Assembly: GCA_038327995.1 (NCBI GenBank)
Contig: JBBQLP010000042.1
Location: 1-22,624, forward strand
DNA: 22,624 nucleotides
Source of the DNA: CAIOYC01 sp038327995
GTDB taxonomy: Bacteria; Pseudomonadota; Alphaproteobacteria; Caulobacterales; Caulobacteraceae
Direction of reading: 5' to 3'
In this document: in pieces, positions 7,650-15,427 of the stretch
Position numbering within the stretch: position 1 is the stretch's first letter
Layout: every line of letters starts with the position of its first letter
Notes under the pieces: model-generated
The model's database searches: none
What the model saw: only the letters and a program-made list of their open reading frames with translations
What the model was told of the DNA's origin: nothing
Position numbers and translations under genes: made by a program

Positions 7650-8912
7650 TTAGGCCGCGCCGCCGGTGTCGCGCTTCTCGGCGTAGATCAGGAGCGGTTG
7701 GGTGCGGCCCTCCACGACATCGCCGTTGACCACCACCTCTTCGACGCCGTCATAGGTCGGCAGCTCAAACATGGTGTCGAGCAATATTCCCTCCAGGATC
7801 GAGCGCAGGCCCCGCGCTCCGGTCTTGCGCAGGATCGCTTTCCGGGACACGGCGCGCAAAGCGTCGTCAGTGAAGGTAAGGGCCACGTTCTCCATGTCGA
7901 ACAGGCGTTGATACTGTTTGACGAAGGCGTTCTTAGGTTCTGTGAGAATCTGCACCAACGCCGGCTCGTCCAGGTCTTCCAGCGTTGCGATCACGGGCAA
8001 GCGGCCAATGAACTCCGGGATCAGGCCGAAGCGCAGAAGGTCGTCCGGCTCCACATTGCGCAGTACCTCGCCCGTGCGACGTTCTTCGGGGTCGGCCACC
8101 GTCGCCCCGAAGCCGATCGAGGTGCCCTTGCCGCGCGAGGAAATTATCTTTTCCAGCCCCGCGAAGGCGCCGCCACAGATGAATAGGATGTTAGTGGTGT
8201 CGACCTGCAGGAACTCCTGCTGAGGATGCTTGCGCCCGCCCTGCGGCGGCACCGACGCTACGGTGCCCTCCATGATCTTCAGAAGCGCCTGTTGCACGCC
8301 CTCGCCCGACACGTCGCGGGTGATAGAAGGGTTGTCTGACTTGCGCGAAATCTTGTCGATTTCGTCGATGTAGACAATGCCGCGTTGGGCCCGCTCGACG
8401 TTGTAGTCGGCGGCCTGGAGCAGCTTCAGAACGATGTTCTCCACGTCCTCGCCCACATAACCGGCTTCAGTCAGCGTGGTGGCGTCGGCCATGGTGAAGG
8501 GCACGTCGATGATGCGGGCGAGCGTCTGGGCTAGCAGAGTCTTGCCGCAGCCCGTTGGACCGAGCAGCAGGATATTTGATTTGGCCAGTTCGACGTCGTT
8601 ATTCTTCGCTGCGTGGTTCAGGCGCTTGTAATGGTTGTGCACAGCCACGGCCAGGACCTTCTTGGCGTGGCCCTGTCCAATCACGTAATCGTCCAGAACC
8701 TCCCGGATCTCTTTAGGCGTCGGTACCCCGTCCTTGGATTTGACGAAGGCGATCTTGTGCTCTTCACGGATGATATCCATGCACAGCTCGACGCATTCAT
8801 CGCAGATGAACACCGTCGGTCCGGCGATGAGCTTGCGCACCTCATGCTGGCTCTTCCCGCAGAAAGAGCAGTAGAGCGTGCTTTTGGTGTCGCCACTGGC
8901 GGCTTTCGTCAT
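7650..8912 (-). CDS. clpX: ATP-dependent Clp protease ATP-binding subunit ClpX
   Basis: ClpX is the AAA+ unfoldase that recognises tagged or adaptor-bound substrates and feeds them to ClpP. From the ATG at 8912 it has 420 residues, as in Caulobacter. The zinc-binding domain has C15, C18, C37 and C40. Walker A is GPTGCGKT (118-125), followed by pore loop GYVG, Walker B IVYIDEIDK, the GGRKHPQQE pore-2 loop, and the IGF loop in TSIGFGA that docks on ClpP. The frame opens to 8957, but the extra 15 residues are atypical and GAGAAG lies before the ATG at 8912. It is not adjacent to clpP here: a tauE-like gene and a cicA-like gene lie between. Upstream it is divergent from the cicA-like gene. Confidence 0.98.
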   Translation of the reverse strand: MTKAASGDTKSTLYCSFCGKSQHEVRKLIAGPTVFICDECVELCMDIIREEHKIAFVKSKDGVPTPKEIREVLDDYVIGQGHAKKVLAVAVHNHYKRLNHAAKNNDVELAKSNILLLGPTGCGKTLLAQTLARIIDVPFTMADATTLTEAGYVGEDVENIVLKLLQAADYNVERAQRGIVYIDEIDKISRKSDNPSITRDVSGEGVQQALLKIMEGTVASVPPQGGRKHPQQEFLQVDTTNILFICGGAFAGLEKIISSRGKGTSIGFGATVADPEERRTGEVLRNVEPDDLLRFGLIPEFIGRLPVIATLEDLDEPALVQILTEPKNAFVKQYQRLFDMENVALTFTDDALRAVSRKAILRKTGARGLRSILEGILLDTMFELPTYDGVEEVVVNGDVVEGRTQPLLIYAEKRDTGGAA

Positions 8913-9109
8913 CGATCTTCTCACACTGCTCCGGCAAGGGAAAACGGACCAAACCAACCCTGCGGTTCCAACCTCGTATCAGCCCGCCTAGGGCCGAATC
9001 TGGAGATTGTGCCTCGCAAGGTTTACGGAAACCCTCACGCCAACCCAAATCATACGACCACACTCACGACAAAGCGATCAAGAGGCCGCCCTGTTCCGGC
9101 GCCGCTTTT

Positions 9110-9117
9110 GCTATAAG
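9110..9117 (+). promoter_or_regulatory. Possible -10 element for the cicA-like gene
   Basis: GCTATAAG matches GCTANAWC except for the last base. It lies about 25 bases before the ATG at 9142. A weak TTCCGGC -35 candidate at 9094-9100 is nine bases upstream. Part of the 229-base divergent clpX/cicA-like control region. Confidence 0.3.
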
Positions 9118-9141
9118 TGGGCGTTGAGAGTGGATTTGAAC

Positions 9142-9819
9142 ATGGTGACGTCCATAACGGAACACCAGAGGGTAAAAAGCGTGGCGTCTTCGCGGCAGGG
9201 ACCATTGGTGGCGTTCGATTTTGACGGCACCCTGACCGTCAGTGACAGCTTCACTGCTTTTCTGAAATGGCGCGCGGGCGCGGCAGCCTATTACGCTGAG
9301 ATGATTCGTCTGGCCCCCGCCACCATCAGTTATCTTGGTAAGCGTGACCCGGGCCGGTTGAAGTCGGCGGCGATCCGCGCCTATCTGCGCGGCCTTCCCC
9401 GTAAATTGCTCGAAGATGAGGCTGCGGAATTCGCCAGCGCGTTTGCGCCCTCGATGCTGCGGCCTGACGCGCTGAAGGTCTGGCGCCGTCATCGAGCCGA
9501 CGGTGCGCGCATGGTGATCGTGTCCGCCTCGCCTGAGCCCATCGTAGCTCCCTTTGCACGGGGTCTCGGGGCGGACCTGTTGATCGCTTCGCTGATCTCC
9601 TACGACAAGGACGACCGGGTTGGGAATGGTCTCTTGGGGCGCAACTGCCGTGGACCAGAGAAGGTGCGACGCCTAAAAGAGCATTTCGGCGAGGATGTGC
9701 ATCTGGCGGCCGCCTACGGCGACACCGACGGTGACAGGGAGATGCTGGAAATCGCCGAGCAGAAGTTCATGGGCCTTTTCGTGGGCGATCCGGGCAAGGG
9801 CAAGACCAGCCTGACCTAG
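9142..9819 (+). CDS. cicA: HAD-superfamily phosphatase, CicA-like
   Basis: A 225-residue HAD-type (subfamily IB) phosphohydrolase. Motif I is AFDFDGTLT, with nucleophile D26 and acid/base D28. Motif II is VIVSASPEP, and motif IV is YGDTDGDREML, which binds magnesium. A helical cap lies between motifs I and II. In Caulobacter crescentus a member of this family, CicA, is encoded between clpP and clpX and its dosage affects growth and cell shape; position and motifs here match that gene. The substrate is unknown. The frame opens from 9007, but the ATG at 9142 with GAGAG upstream is the sensible start; a GTG at 9181 is another possibility. Its stop codon shares bases with the convergent tauE-like stop. 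Confidence 0.85.
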   Translation: MVTSITEHQRVKSVASSRQGPLVAFDFDGTLTVSDSFTAFLKWRAGAAAYYAEMIRLAPATISYLGKRDPGRLKSAAIRAYLRGLPRKLLEDEAAEFASAFAPSMLRPDALKVWRRHRADGARMVIVSASPEPIVAPFARGLGADLLIASLISYDKDDRVGNGLLGRNCRGPEKVRRLKEHFGEDVHLAAAYGDTDGDREMLEIAEQKFMGLFVGDPGKGKTSLT

Positions 9820-10571
9820 ACTGGTCGCAGGAACAGCCCGACCGTCAGCGCAGCGCCGACAGCCACCACCCCAAATCGCAACACTTTCTCGTTGACCCGC
9901 TTTAACATCCACGCGCCGATCAGACCCCCGATCACTGCACCGATAGAAAGCGCGACCGCCTGGAGCCAGTGCACGTCGCGTGAAAAGGCGAAGATCGCCA
10001 CCGCCGAGGCGTTCGTCGCCGCCGCCAGCACATTCTTGGTGGCGTAGGCGGCTTTTTGCGATTGACCCACGATGGTCAGGGCCGCCAGCATCAGAAATCC
10101 GATCCCGCCCCCGAAATACCCTCCGTAGATAGAGATCAGGAACTGCGCGCTGGCTGCCGCGCGGGGTCGTAGCGCCACAGTTTGATGGTCCTGTTTCCTG
10201 CGAAAGCTGCCCCAGGCAAAGACGGTGGTGGCGAACAGCACCAGCCAAGGCACGAGGCGTGCAAAGAAGGTGGGCGGAGTCACCAGAAGCAGCGCCGCGC
10301 CGACCACGCTACCCATCAAACTGATGATGAACAGCACCTTGAAGGAGAGGGGGCCGACGCCCGCCGCCCCTTCCCTGCCCACCCAGCCTGTCGCGATCTG
10401 CGCTGGGAACAGGGCCAGGGTGGAGGTGATGTTGGCGGCGCGCGGGTCGAGCCCCGCCAGGATCAGCGTCGGCAGGGTGATGAACGAGCCGCCCCCCGCC
10501 AACGCATTCTGTGCGCCCGCCCACAAGCCCGCCGCCAGAACAAGCAGCAGGATCAGAGCGTCGCTGTGCAC
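9816..10571 (-). CDS. TauE/SafE family sulfite exporter-like permease
   Basis: A 251-residue inner-membrane protein with about seven or eight hydrophobic segments. It shows the two-fold internal pattern of the TauE/SafE family: NALAGGGSF (22-30) in the first half and IYGGYFGGGIGF (148-159) in the second. Members export or import sulfonate-linked anions such as sulfite or sulfoacetate, but most are unassigned, so the substrate here is unknown. The only plausible start is a GTG at 10571, the base directly after the clpP stop codon, with no good ribosome-binding site; translation probably depends on ribosomes finishing clpP. The 3' end overlaps the convergent cicA-like gene in the tetranucleotide CTAG. 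Confidence 0.85.
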   Translation of the reverse strand: MHSDALILLLVLAAGLWAGAQNALAGGGSFITLPTLILAGLDPRAANITSTLALFPAQIATGWVGREGAAGVGPLSFKVLFIISLMGSVVGAALLLVTPPTFFARLVPWLVLFATTVFAWGSFRRKQDHQTVALRPRAAASAQFLISIYGGYFGGGIGFLMLAALTIVGQSQKAAYATKNVLAAATNASAVAIFAFSRDVHWLQAVALSIGAVIGGLIGAWMLKRVNEKVLRFGVVAVGAALTVGLFLRPV

Positions 10572-11201
10572 CTATGCGGTGGCCGCTTCCGCCGCCTCGC
10601 GGGTTTCATAAACGTGGTCGACGATACCCCAAGCCTTGGCTTCCTCGGCGCTCATGAAGTGGTCTCGATCAAGGGTACGTTCCACAGTTTCATAGTCCTG
10701 GCCGGTGTGTTTCACGTAGATCTCGTTCAGACGACGCTTGGTCTTGATGATGTCCTCGGCGTGACGCTCGATGTCAGAGACCTTGCCCTGAAACCCGCCG
10801 GACGGCTGGTGAAGCATAATGCGCGCGTTGGGAAGCGAGATGCGATGGCCGGGCGCGCCGGCCTGCAGGATCAAGCTGCCCGCCGAGGCCGCCATGCCCA
10901 TGCACAGGGTGGAAACCGGGCTCTTGATGTATTGCATGGTGTCGTAGATCGCCAAGGCCGACGTCACGATCCCGCCGGGCGAATTGATGTACATCCCGAT
11001 TTCCTTCTTCGGGTTCTCCGACTCGAGAAACAGAAGCTGGGCGCAGATCAGCGACGACATGCCGTCGTCGAACGGGCCAGTCAGGAAGATGATCCGCTCC
11101 TTCAAAAGGCGCGAAAAGATGTCATAGGCGCGCTCACCCCGGCTGGTCTGTTCGACCACCATGGGGACGAGATTCATCTGGGTCTCAATCATGTCGGCCA
11201 T
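10572..11201 (-). CDS. clpP: ATP-dependent Clp protease proteolytic subunit
   Basis: ClpP is the barrel-shaped serine protease that partners ClpX or ClpA in the cytoplasm. The protein has 209 residues with the complete triad S106 (MGMAASAGS), H131 (MLHQPSGG) and D180 (LDRDHFMS), plus the YINSPGG oxyanion region (71-77). Start is the ATG at 11201; an in-frame ATG at 11192 is possible, and a GGG-rich stretch precedes both. It follows tig by 108 bases on the same strand, a classic pairing, and runs directly into the tauE-like gene (TAG then GTG, no gap). Confidence 0.97.
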   Translation of the reverse strand: MADMIETQMNLVPMVVEQTSRGERAYDIFSRLLKERIIFLTGPFDDGMSSLICAQLLFLESENPKKEIGMYINSPGGIVTSALAIYDTMQYIKSPVSTLCMGMAASAGSLILQAGAPGHRISLPNARIMLHQPSGGFQGKVSDIERHAEDIIKTKRRLNEIYVKHTGQDYETVERTLDRDHFMSAEEAKAWGIVDHVYETREAAEAATA

Positions 11202-11229
11202 GGGCCAGCCCTTTTTATCACTGGAGCGC

Positions 11230-11243
11230 AGGCCGGGCGGCCT
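11230..11243. repeat. Short perfect inverted repeat in the tig-clpP gap
   Basis: AGGCC GGGC GGCCT is a small hairpin-forming element about 30 bases before the clpP start. No run of T follows on the minus strand, so it does not look like an intrinsic terminator. It could tune the tig-to-clpP ratio or simply be GC-rich spacer. Confidence 0.3.
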
Positions 11244-11309
11244 CGCGGAAAGATAAACTGGATATCAGGGCGTTCGCGGGCGGTTGCAAGGGCGGCCCTG
11301 CCCCTCGTT

Positions 11310-12674
11310 TTATTCCCCGCCGTAGCCTTCGGGCAGGTCATCGTCGGCCATGATCTCGTCCTTGGTGACATTCTTGTCCTTCACCTTGGCCTGACCAAGG
11401 ATCAGGTCGACCACCTTTTCCTCATAGATCGGCGCGCGCAGTTGCGTCGCCGCCTGAGGGTTCTGGCGATAGAAATCGATCACCTCGCGCTCCTGGCCCG
11501 GATAGCGGCGGGCCTCGGCGATCATCGCTGCGTTCAGTTCGCTGTCCTCGACCACCACATTGTTCACTCGGCCGATCTCTGCCAGCACCAAACCCAGGCG
11601 CACCCGCCGCTCGGCGATCTTGCGATATTCATCCTTGAGATGGTCGTCACTCTTGGCCTTGTCCTCGTCTGACAGTTCTCCTGCGACCTTCTCCTGCTCG
11701 ACCTGTTGCCAGATAGTGGCGAACTCGCCCTCCACCATGCGCGGCGGTAGGGGAAAGTCGTGGCCGGTGTCGAGTACATCGAGCAGCGCCCGCTTGGCCT
11801 TGAAGCGCGAGGCCTGGGTATATTGCTGCTCCACCTGGCCGCGCACGGCGGTGGTGAGCGCTTCCAGGCTCTCCATGCCAAGGGTCTTGGCGAAATCCTC
11901 GTCGAGCTTGGCGGTGACGGGCTTCTTGATTTCCTTGATCGTGGTCTCGAACTCGGCGGCCTTGCCTTTTAGGGTATCCACGCCGTAGTCGTCGGGAAAG
12001 CTCACCTTGATGGTCACTGCCGTCTCTACCTTGGCGCCGATGAGCTGCTCCTCGAAGCCGGGGATGAAGCGGCCGGACCCGATGATGATGTCGGCGCCTT
12101 CCATCGAGCCGCCTTCGAACACCTCCCCGTCGATCCGGCCCACGAAATCGGCCACAACCATGTCGCCATCGGCGGCCTTCACCGCCTTGCCGGTCTTGGT
12201 CTCGTAGGTGCGGTTCTGTTCGGCGATGGTCTTGAGTGACTCATTCACCTCAGCATCGGTCGGCGTGTAGACCGGGCGCTCTATCTTGATCTTGCCAAGG
12301 TCCATGGTCTCGAACTCCGGCATCAGTTCGACTTCCAGGTCGAAGGCGAGATCGGCGACACCGTTCAACACCTGGTCCATGTCCGACGAGAGCTTGATGT
12401 CAGGCGAGGCTGCCGGGCGCAGCTTGTCGCCCAAAGCCTGCGCCTGGCCGTCGTTGACCGCCTGTTCGACGATCTCGCTCATCAAGGACTTGCCATACAT
12501 CTTGCGCACGTGCGCCGCGGGCACCTTGCCGGGTCGGAAGCCCTTGATGTTCATTTGCGGTCGAATCTCGGCGATCTTCGCTTCGAGGCGCTCGTGCAGG
12601 GTGGCGGCGGGCACCGTCACACCATAGACGCGGCTCAGGCCTTCGCCGGACTTTTCAACGATCTGCATCGACAT
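11310..12674 (-). CDS. tig: Trigger factor
   Basis: A ribosome-associated chaperone and peptidyl-prolyl isomerase of 454 residues, slightly longer than the E. coli protein (432). The N-terminal ribosome-docking domain carries the signature GFRPGKVP (45-52). The FKBP-type isomerase domain spans about 168-250 (for example GRFIPGFEEQLIGAK), and the helical C-terminal chaperone domain follows. ATGs at residues 1 and 3 compete; GGAAG six bases before the first favours 12674. A perfect small hairpin lies just upstream of this ribosome-binding site. It heads the tig-clpP-tauE-like gene run. Confidence 0.97.
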   Translation of the reverse strand: MSMQIVEKSGEGLSRVYGVTVPAATLHERLEAKIAEIRPQMNIKGFRPGKVPAAHVRKMYGKSLMSEIVEQAVNDGQAQALGDKLRPAASPDIKLSSDMDQVLNGVADLAFDLEVELMPEFETMDLGKIKIERPVYTPTDAEVNESLKTIAEQNRTYETKTGKAVKAADGDMVVADFVGRIDGEVFEGGSMEGADIIIGSGRFIPGFEEQLIGAKVETAVTIKVSFPDDYGVDTLKGKAAEFETTIKEIKKPVTAKLDEDFAKTLGMESLEALTTAVRGQVEQQYTQASRFKAKRALLDVLDTGHDFPLPPRMVEGEFATIWQQVEQEKVAGELSDEDKAKSDDHLKDEYRKIAERRVRLGLVLAEIGRVNNVVVEDSELNAAMIAEARRYPGQEREVIDFYRQNPQAATQLRAPIYEEKVVDLILGQAKVKDKNVTKDEIMADDDLPEGYGGE

Positions 12675-12692
12675 AATGAACTTCCGAAAGCG

Positions 12693-12707
12693 CCTCGTTG
12701 CACGAGG
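12693..12707. repeat. Inverted repeat in the tig leader
   Basis: CCTCGT TGC ACGAGG has perfect six-base arms and a three-base loop. In the tig mRNA it would form a hairpin ending about eight bases before the Shine-Dalgarno sequence, so it could influence initiation. No T run follows, so it is not a terminator. The rest of the 240-base gap holds the tRNA-Leu promoter and nothing else I can name. Confidence 0.4.
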
Positions 12708-12877
12708 TCTCGCCGTCGCGGGGGACCGCGTGAGGCGTCAGGACAAACAGGAACGGCCCCCGAAATCGATGATCCGGCAGCGGGGAGGCGGTCTTATGTC
12801 ACGAGGCGCCGCCCCGGTGAAGCGGAAAGAGGGCTGCAAGCCCGGACGGATGCGCGCGGCCCATCACCTGACTTGTC

Positions 12878-12901
12878 TTGAGGGGCGTGTGTCCATAGAA
12901 C
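12878..12901 (+). promoter_or_regulatory. Promoter for tRNA-Leu
   Basis: TTGAGG (12878-12883) and CATAGAAC (12894-12901) fit the Caulobacter housekeeping promoter pattern, with the TANAAC core of the -10 box intact and suitable spacing. Transcription would start about seven bases before the mature tRNA 5' end at 12915. Confidence 0.55.
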
Positions 12902-12914
12902 CCCCTCCGGACCT

Positions 12915-12998
12915 GCGGACGTGGCGGAATGGTAGACGCACTGGTTTTAGGTACCAGCGCCGTAAGGCGTGGAGGTTCGAGTCCTCTCGTCCGCACCA
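12915..12998 (+). tRNA. tRNA-Leu (TAG)
   Basis: An 84-base class II tRNA with encoded CCA. The acceptor stem GCGGACG pairs perfectly with CGTCCGC, with discriminator A12995. The anticodon stem CTGGT/ACCAG encloses TTTAGGT, giving anticodon TAG, which reads CTA and related leucine codons. The variable arm GCGCCGTAAGGCGT and T-arm GGAGG TTCGAGT CCTCT are normal. It lies ten bases from the 3' end of the convergent NfeD-family gene. Confidence 0.97.
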
Positions 12999-13008
12999 GC
13001 GATCTGAG

Positions 13009-13470
13009 TCAGCCCACGCGCCGCACTGACAGGCGGGCGCCGCCGATTACGGCTAGCACCTCGACCTTCGCACCGGAGGCGGGCGCGACCCCTTCGGATT
13101 CCGCCGCCCACTCCTTGCCGCCGACCATGACACGGCATTTGCCGTTGGCCTCTGACGAGGTCACTTCGCCGAATGCGCCGATCAGCGCCGCCCTCTGATC
13201 GTTCATGTCGTGATGGGGACGAAGGCCCGGCAGGTTCTTCAGATAGCGGCGTCCGATCACGGTCAGCACAATGGCCGTGGCCGCGAACAGTATGGCCTGA
13301 AGGGCAATGTCGTCCCGGAATCCGAACACGGCCACCATGGCCGGAACCAGCGTCGCCGCTGCGGGCCATAACAGCCATCCGGAGCCGCTCAGCATCTCCA
13401 CCGCCAGAAACACCGCCCCCGCCGCCGTCCACATCACGGCAGGATGATAGATCCAAGACAGATGGTCCAT
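13009..13470 (-). CDS. NfeD family membrane protein
   Basis: A 153-residue protein with two or three membrane segments within about 10-75 (including AVMWTAAGAVFLAVEM and ILFAATAIVLTVIG), followed by a soluble beta-rich C-terminal domain (about 85-153, with RAALIGAFGEV and GGKEWAAES). This is the short NfeD layout, where an OB-fold domain interacts with an SPFH partner. The partner gene ends 11 bases upstream on the same strand. A strong GGGGAGGGGG precedes the ATG at 13470. A longer open frame to 14016 only shadows the SPFH gene and is discarded. NfeD-SPFH pairs are linked to membrane microdomains and quality control. Confidence 0.85.
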   Translation of the reverse strand: MDHLSWIYHPAVMWTAAGAVFLAVEMLSGSGWLLWPAAATLVPAMVAVFGFRDDIALQAILFAATAIVLTVIGRRYLKNLPGLRPHHDMNDQRAALIGAFGEVTSSEANGKCRVMVGGKEWAAESEGVAPASGAKVEVLAVIGGARLSVRRVG

Positions 13471-13481
13471 CGCCCCCTCCC

Positions 13482-14465
13482 CTACCCGTCGGTCGGACGA
13501 TTGGTCGGCAGAACACCGCCGCGCGGAGCTGGCGCAGCGGCTGTGGTGGCGGCCCCAGTGAACGTTCCAAGCGACTTGGTCAGTTCGCTCACCCCTGCAA
13601 TCGCGCCAGTGAGTCCGGCGAAGTCGGCGGGCACGATCACGGTGCGCTGCTGCGGCGAGGAAGCCAACTTGCCGAACGCTTCGACATAGCGTTGGGCGAC
13701 AAAGTAGTTGATGGCCCGCACATCCCCCTTGGCGATGGCTTCGGAGACGGCGGTGGTGGCGGTCGCCTCGGCCTGGGCGGAGCGTTCGCGGGCCTCGGCG
13801 TCGCGATAGGCGGCCTCGCGCCGGCCTTCGGCTTCGAGAATCGCCGCCTGTTTGGAACCCTCGGCGCGCGTGACTTGCGCCTGACGTTCGCCATCCGCCT
13901 CGGTGATCACCGCGCGGCGCTCGCGCTCGGCCTTCATCTGTCGGGTCATGGCGTTGGTGATGTCGGGCGGGGGCTGCAGGTCCTTGATCTCGACCCGCGC
14001 GGCCTTGACCCCCCATGGTTCAGTGGCGGCGTCCAGCGCGGTCAGAAGCTGCGTGTTGATCAACTCGCGCTTGGAAAGCACGTCGTCGAGGTCTAACGCG
14101 CCCACCACGGTGCGGAGGTTGGTCATGCAAAGCTGGATCACTGCGATCTGCAGCGTCGCCACTTTGTAGACCGAGGCGGCAGCGTCGATTACCTGCACGA
14201 AGACGATGGCGTCGACTTGAACGGTGACGTTGTCCTTGGTGATGACCTCCTGGCGCGGCACGTCCAGCACCTGCTCCATCATATTGACCTTGCGCCCAAC
14301 GCGGTCGGCGAAGGGGGTCAGGATGGCGATGCCGGGGGAAAGGGTATGCGTGTAACGGCCGAACCTTTCGACCGTATATTCATAGCCTTGCGGCACAATC
14401 TTGATCACGCTGAGTACAACGATCAGGGCGAAGATTACGAAAACTATGGGAATAGCGAACGCCAT
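13482..14465 (-). CDS. qmcA: SPFH/stomatin-type membrane protein, QmcA-like
   Basis: A 327-residue SPFH (stomatin/prohibitin/flotillin/HflK) protein. One N-terminal membrane helix (about 3-22) is followed by the SPFH domain starting VPQGYEYTVERFGRY and containing NMMEQVLDVPRQEV. A long alanine/glutamate/arginine-rich coiled coil (about 175-245) follows, then a conserved end including AINYFVAQRYVEAF. These stretches closely resemble E. coli QmcA. SPFH proteins form large rings or scaffolds at the inner membrane and often regulate membrane proteolysis. The ATG at 14465 is preferred over an in-frame TTG one codon earlier. The downstream NfeD gene is its expected partner. Confidence 0.9.
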   Translation of the reverse strand: MAFAIPIVFVIFALIVVLSVIKIVPQGYEYTVERFGRYTHTLSPGIAILTPFADRVGRKVNMMEQVLDVPRQEVITKDNVTVQVDAIVFVQVIDAAASVYKVATLQIAVIQLCMTNLRTVVGALDLDDVLSKRELINTQLLTALDAATEPWGVKAARVEIKDLQPPPDITNAMTRQMKAERERRAVITEADGERQAQVTRAEGSKQAAILEAEGRREAAYRDAEARERSAQAEATATTAVSEAIAKGDVRAINYFVAQRYVEAFGKLASSPQQRTVIVPADFAGLTGAIAGVSELTKSLGTFTGAATTAAAPAPRGGVLPTNRPTDG

Positions 14466-14500
14466 CAAGGGGCATCCCGGCGGCGCCTCGGCGCCTGCGC

Positions 14501-14519
14501 GCCCTCAACCATTGAGGGC
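14501..14519. repeat. Perfect 8-base inverted repeat before the SPFH gene
   Basis: GCCCTCAA CCA TTGAGGGC has perfect eight-base arms and a three-base loop. It lies 36 bases before the SPFH start and 32 bases after the end of the nnrD-like gene. Neither strand has a T run after it. It is more likely an operator, a factor-dependent stop or an mRNA-processing hairpin than an intrinsic terminator. A second element, GGCGCC TC GGCGCC, lies at about 14482-14495. Confidence 0.5.
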
Positions 14520-14550
14520 TATCAGGGTTCTACGCCGATCTTCGGGCGGC

Positions 14551-15399
14551 TCAAAGGTGCGCTTGAAGGTAAAGCGCTTTCAGCACAGGCGGAACCAGAT
14601 CCGGTAGGTCTTCGGAGATGAGGCCCGGTCCAAAGGCGCTCGCTGCCGCTCCGTGAATCCAGACCGCAGCGCAGGCGGCTTCGAAGCTCGACATACCCTG
14701 CGCCAGAAGACCGCAGACCAGCCCCGCCAGCACATCGCCCGACCCCGCCGTGGCGAGGAAAGGCGGCGCGTTGCTGTTGATCGCGGCCCGTCCGTCTGGC
14801 GCGGCGATCAGGGTGTGAGGTCCTTTCAAAATCACCACCGCGCCGGAACGGCTAGAGGCTTCGCGCGCGGCGGCGGCCCGATCAGGCGAAGCGCCCAAGA
14901 GGCCAGGGAAGAGGCGCTCGAACTCGCGGTCGTGCGGGGTCAGCACATCATGGGACTGGAGCAGGCCGAACAGACGTGCCGGGTCTTTCTCGAACGAGGT
15001 CAGCGCGTCAGCGTCGGCCACCAGACATACGTCGCTTTTGGCGATGGCGAGGACGTTCAGCCGCGTCTCCTCTCCTACTCCGGCTGCTGGTCCGATCACC
15101 GCAGACGTTAGCTTGGCGGCGATGTCGCAAAGCGCTGCCGCGCCGCCGAAGGGCTTCAGCATCACCGCTTCCAGATGCGCGGCGTTGATGGCCAGCGCGT
15201 CGAGCGGCGATAGCACCGTCACCAGCCCTGCCCCGATCCTCAGCCCCGCCCGCGCCGCAAGCCGCGCCGCGCCCGTGGACGATGGCCCGCCCGACACCAC
15301 CCCCATCCGGCCCCGGTCATGTTTGTGCCCATCCTGCGCTGGCCAGGGGAAAGCTCCTAGCCAGAGGTCGGGGGTGTTGGGAGTGGGTTGAACGGTCAT
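14551..15399 (-). CDS. nnrD: ADP-dependent NAD(P)H-hydrate dehydratase
   Basis: A 282-residue ribokinase-fold enzyme of the YjeF C-terminal type. It dehydrates damaged S-NAD(P)HX back to NAD(P)H using ADP. Visible motifs are GVVSGGPSSTGAARLAAR (33-50), VLTPHDREFERLFP (152-165), VILKGPHTLI (189-198) and the phosphate-binding ATAGSGDVLAG (216-226) with catalytic D222. In most bacteria this domain is fused behind the NnrE epimerase domain; here the protein starts directly with the dehydratase part, and no epimerase is encoded in the window. The ATG at 15399 has GGCGGA just upstream. A true fusion broken by mutation is unlikely, because the sequence before the start is a divergent intergenic region. 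Confidence 0.9.
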   Translation of the reverse strand: MTVQPTPNTPDLWLGAFPWPAQDGHKHDRGRMGVVSGGPSSTGAARLAARAGLRIGAGLVTVLSPLDALAINAAHLEAVMLKPFGGAAALCDIAAKLTSAVIGPAAGVGEETRLNVLAIAKSDVCLVADADALTSFEKDPARLFGLLQSHDVLTPHDREFERLFPGLLGASPDRAAAAREASSRSGAVVILKGPHTLIAAPDGRAAINSNAPPFLATAGSGDVLAGLVCGLLAQGMSSFEAACAAVWIHGAAASAFGPGLISEDLPDLVPPVLKALYLQAHL

Positions 15400-15427
15400 A
15401 TCCGCCTCTCCGGCTTACCCTGAACAT

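Noticed and set aside
9064..9492. Minus-strand 142-codon frame upstream of clpX
   Set aside because: Antisense to the HAD phosphatase gene, with no domain features and no ribosome-binding site.
11285..11309. GC-rich imperfect hairpin after tig as an intrinsic terminator
   Set aside because: Arms are interrupted and no T run follows on the minus strand; tig and clpP are probably co-transcribed.
10182..11672. Plus-strand open frame of 496 codons across clpP
   Set aside because: It is His/Arg/Asp-rich shadow sequence antisense to clpP, tauE-like and tig, which are clear genes.
12799..12996. Minus-strand open frame of 65 codons over tRNA-Leu
   Set aside because: Antisense to the tRNA; the MRTRGLEPPRLTALVPK-type start is a known spurious translation.
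13009..14016. A 335-codon open frame extending the NfeD gene upstream
   Set aside because: The upstream two thirds shadow the SPFH gene in another frame and are Arg/Gly-rich; the real start is the ATG at 13470 with a strong ribosome-binding site.
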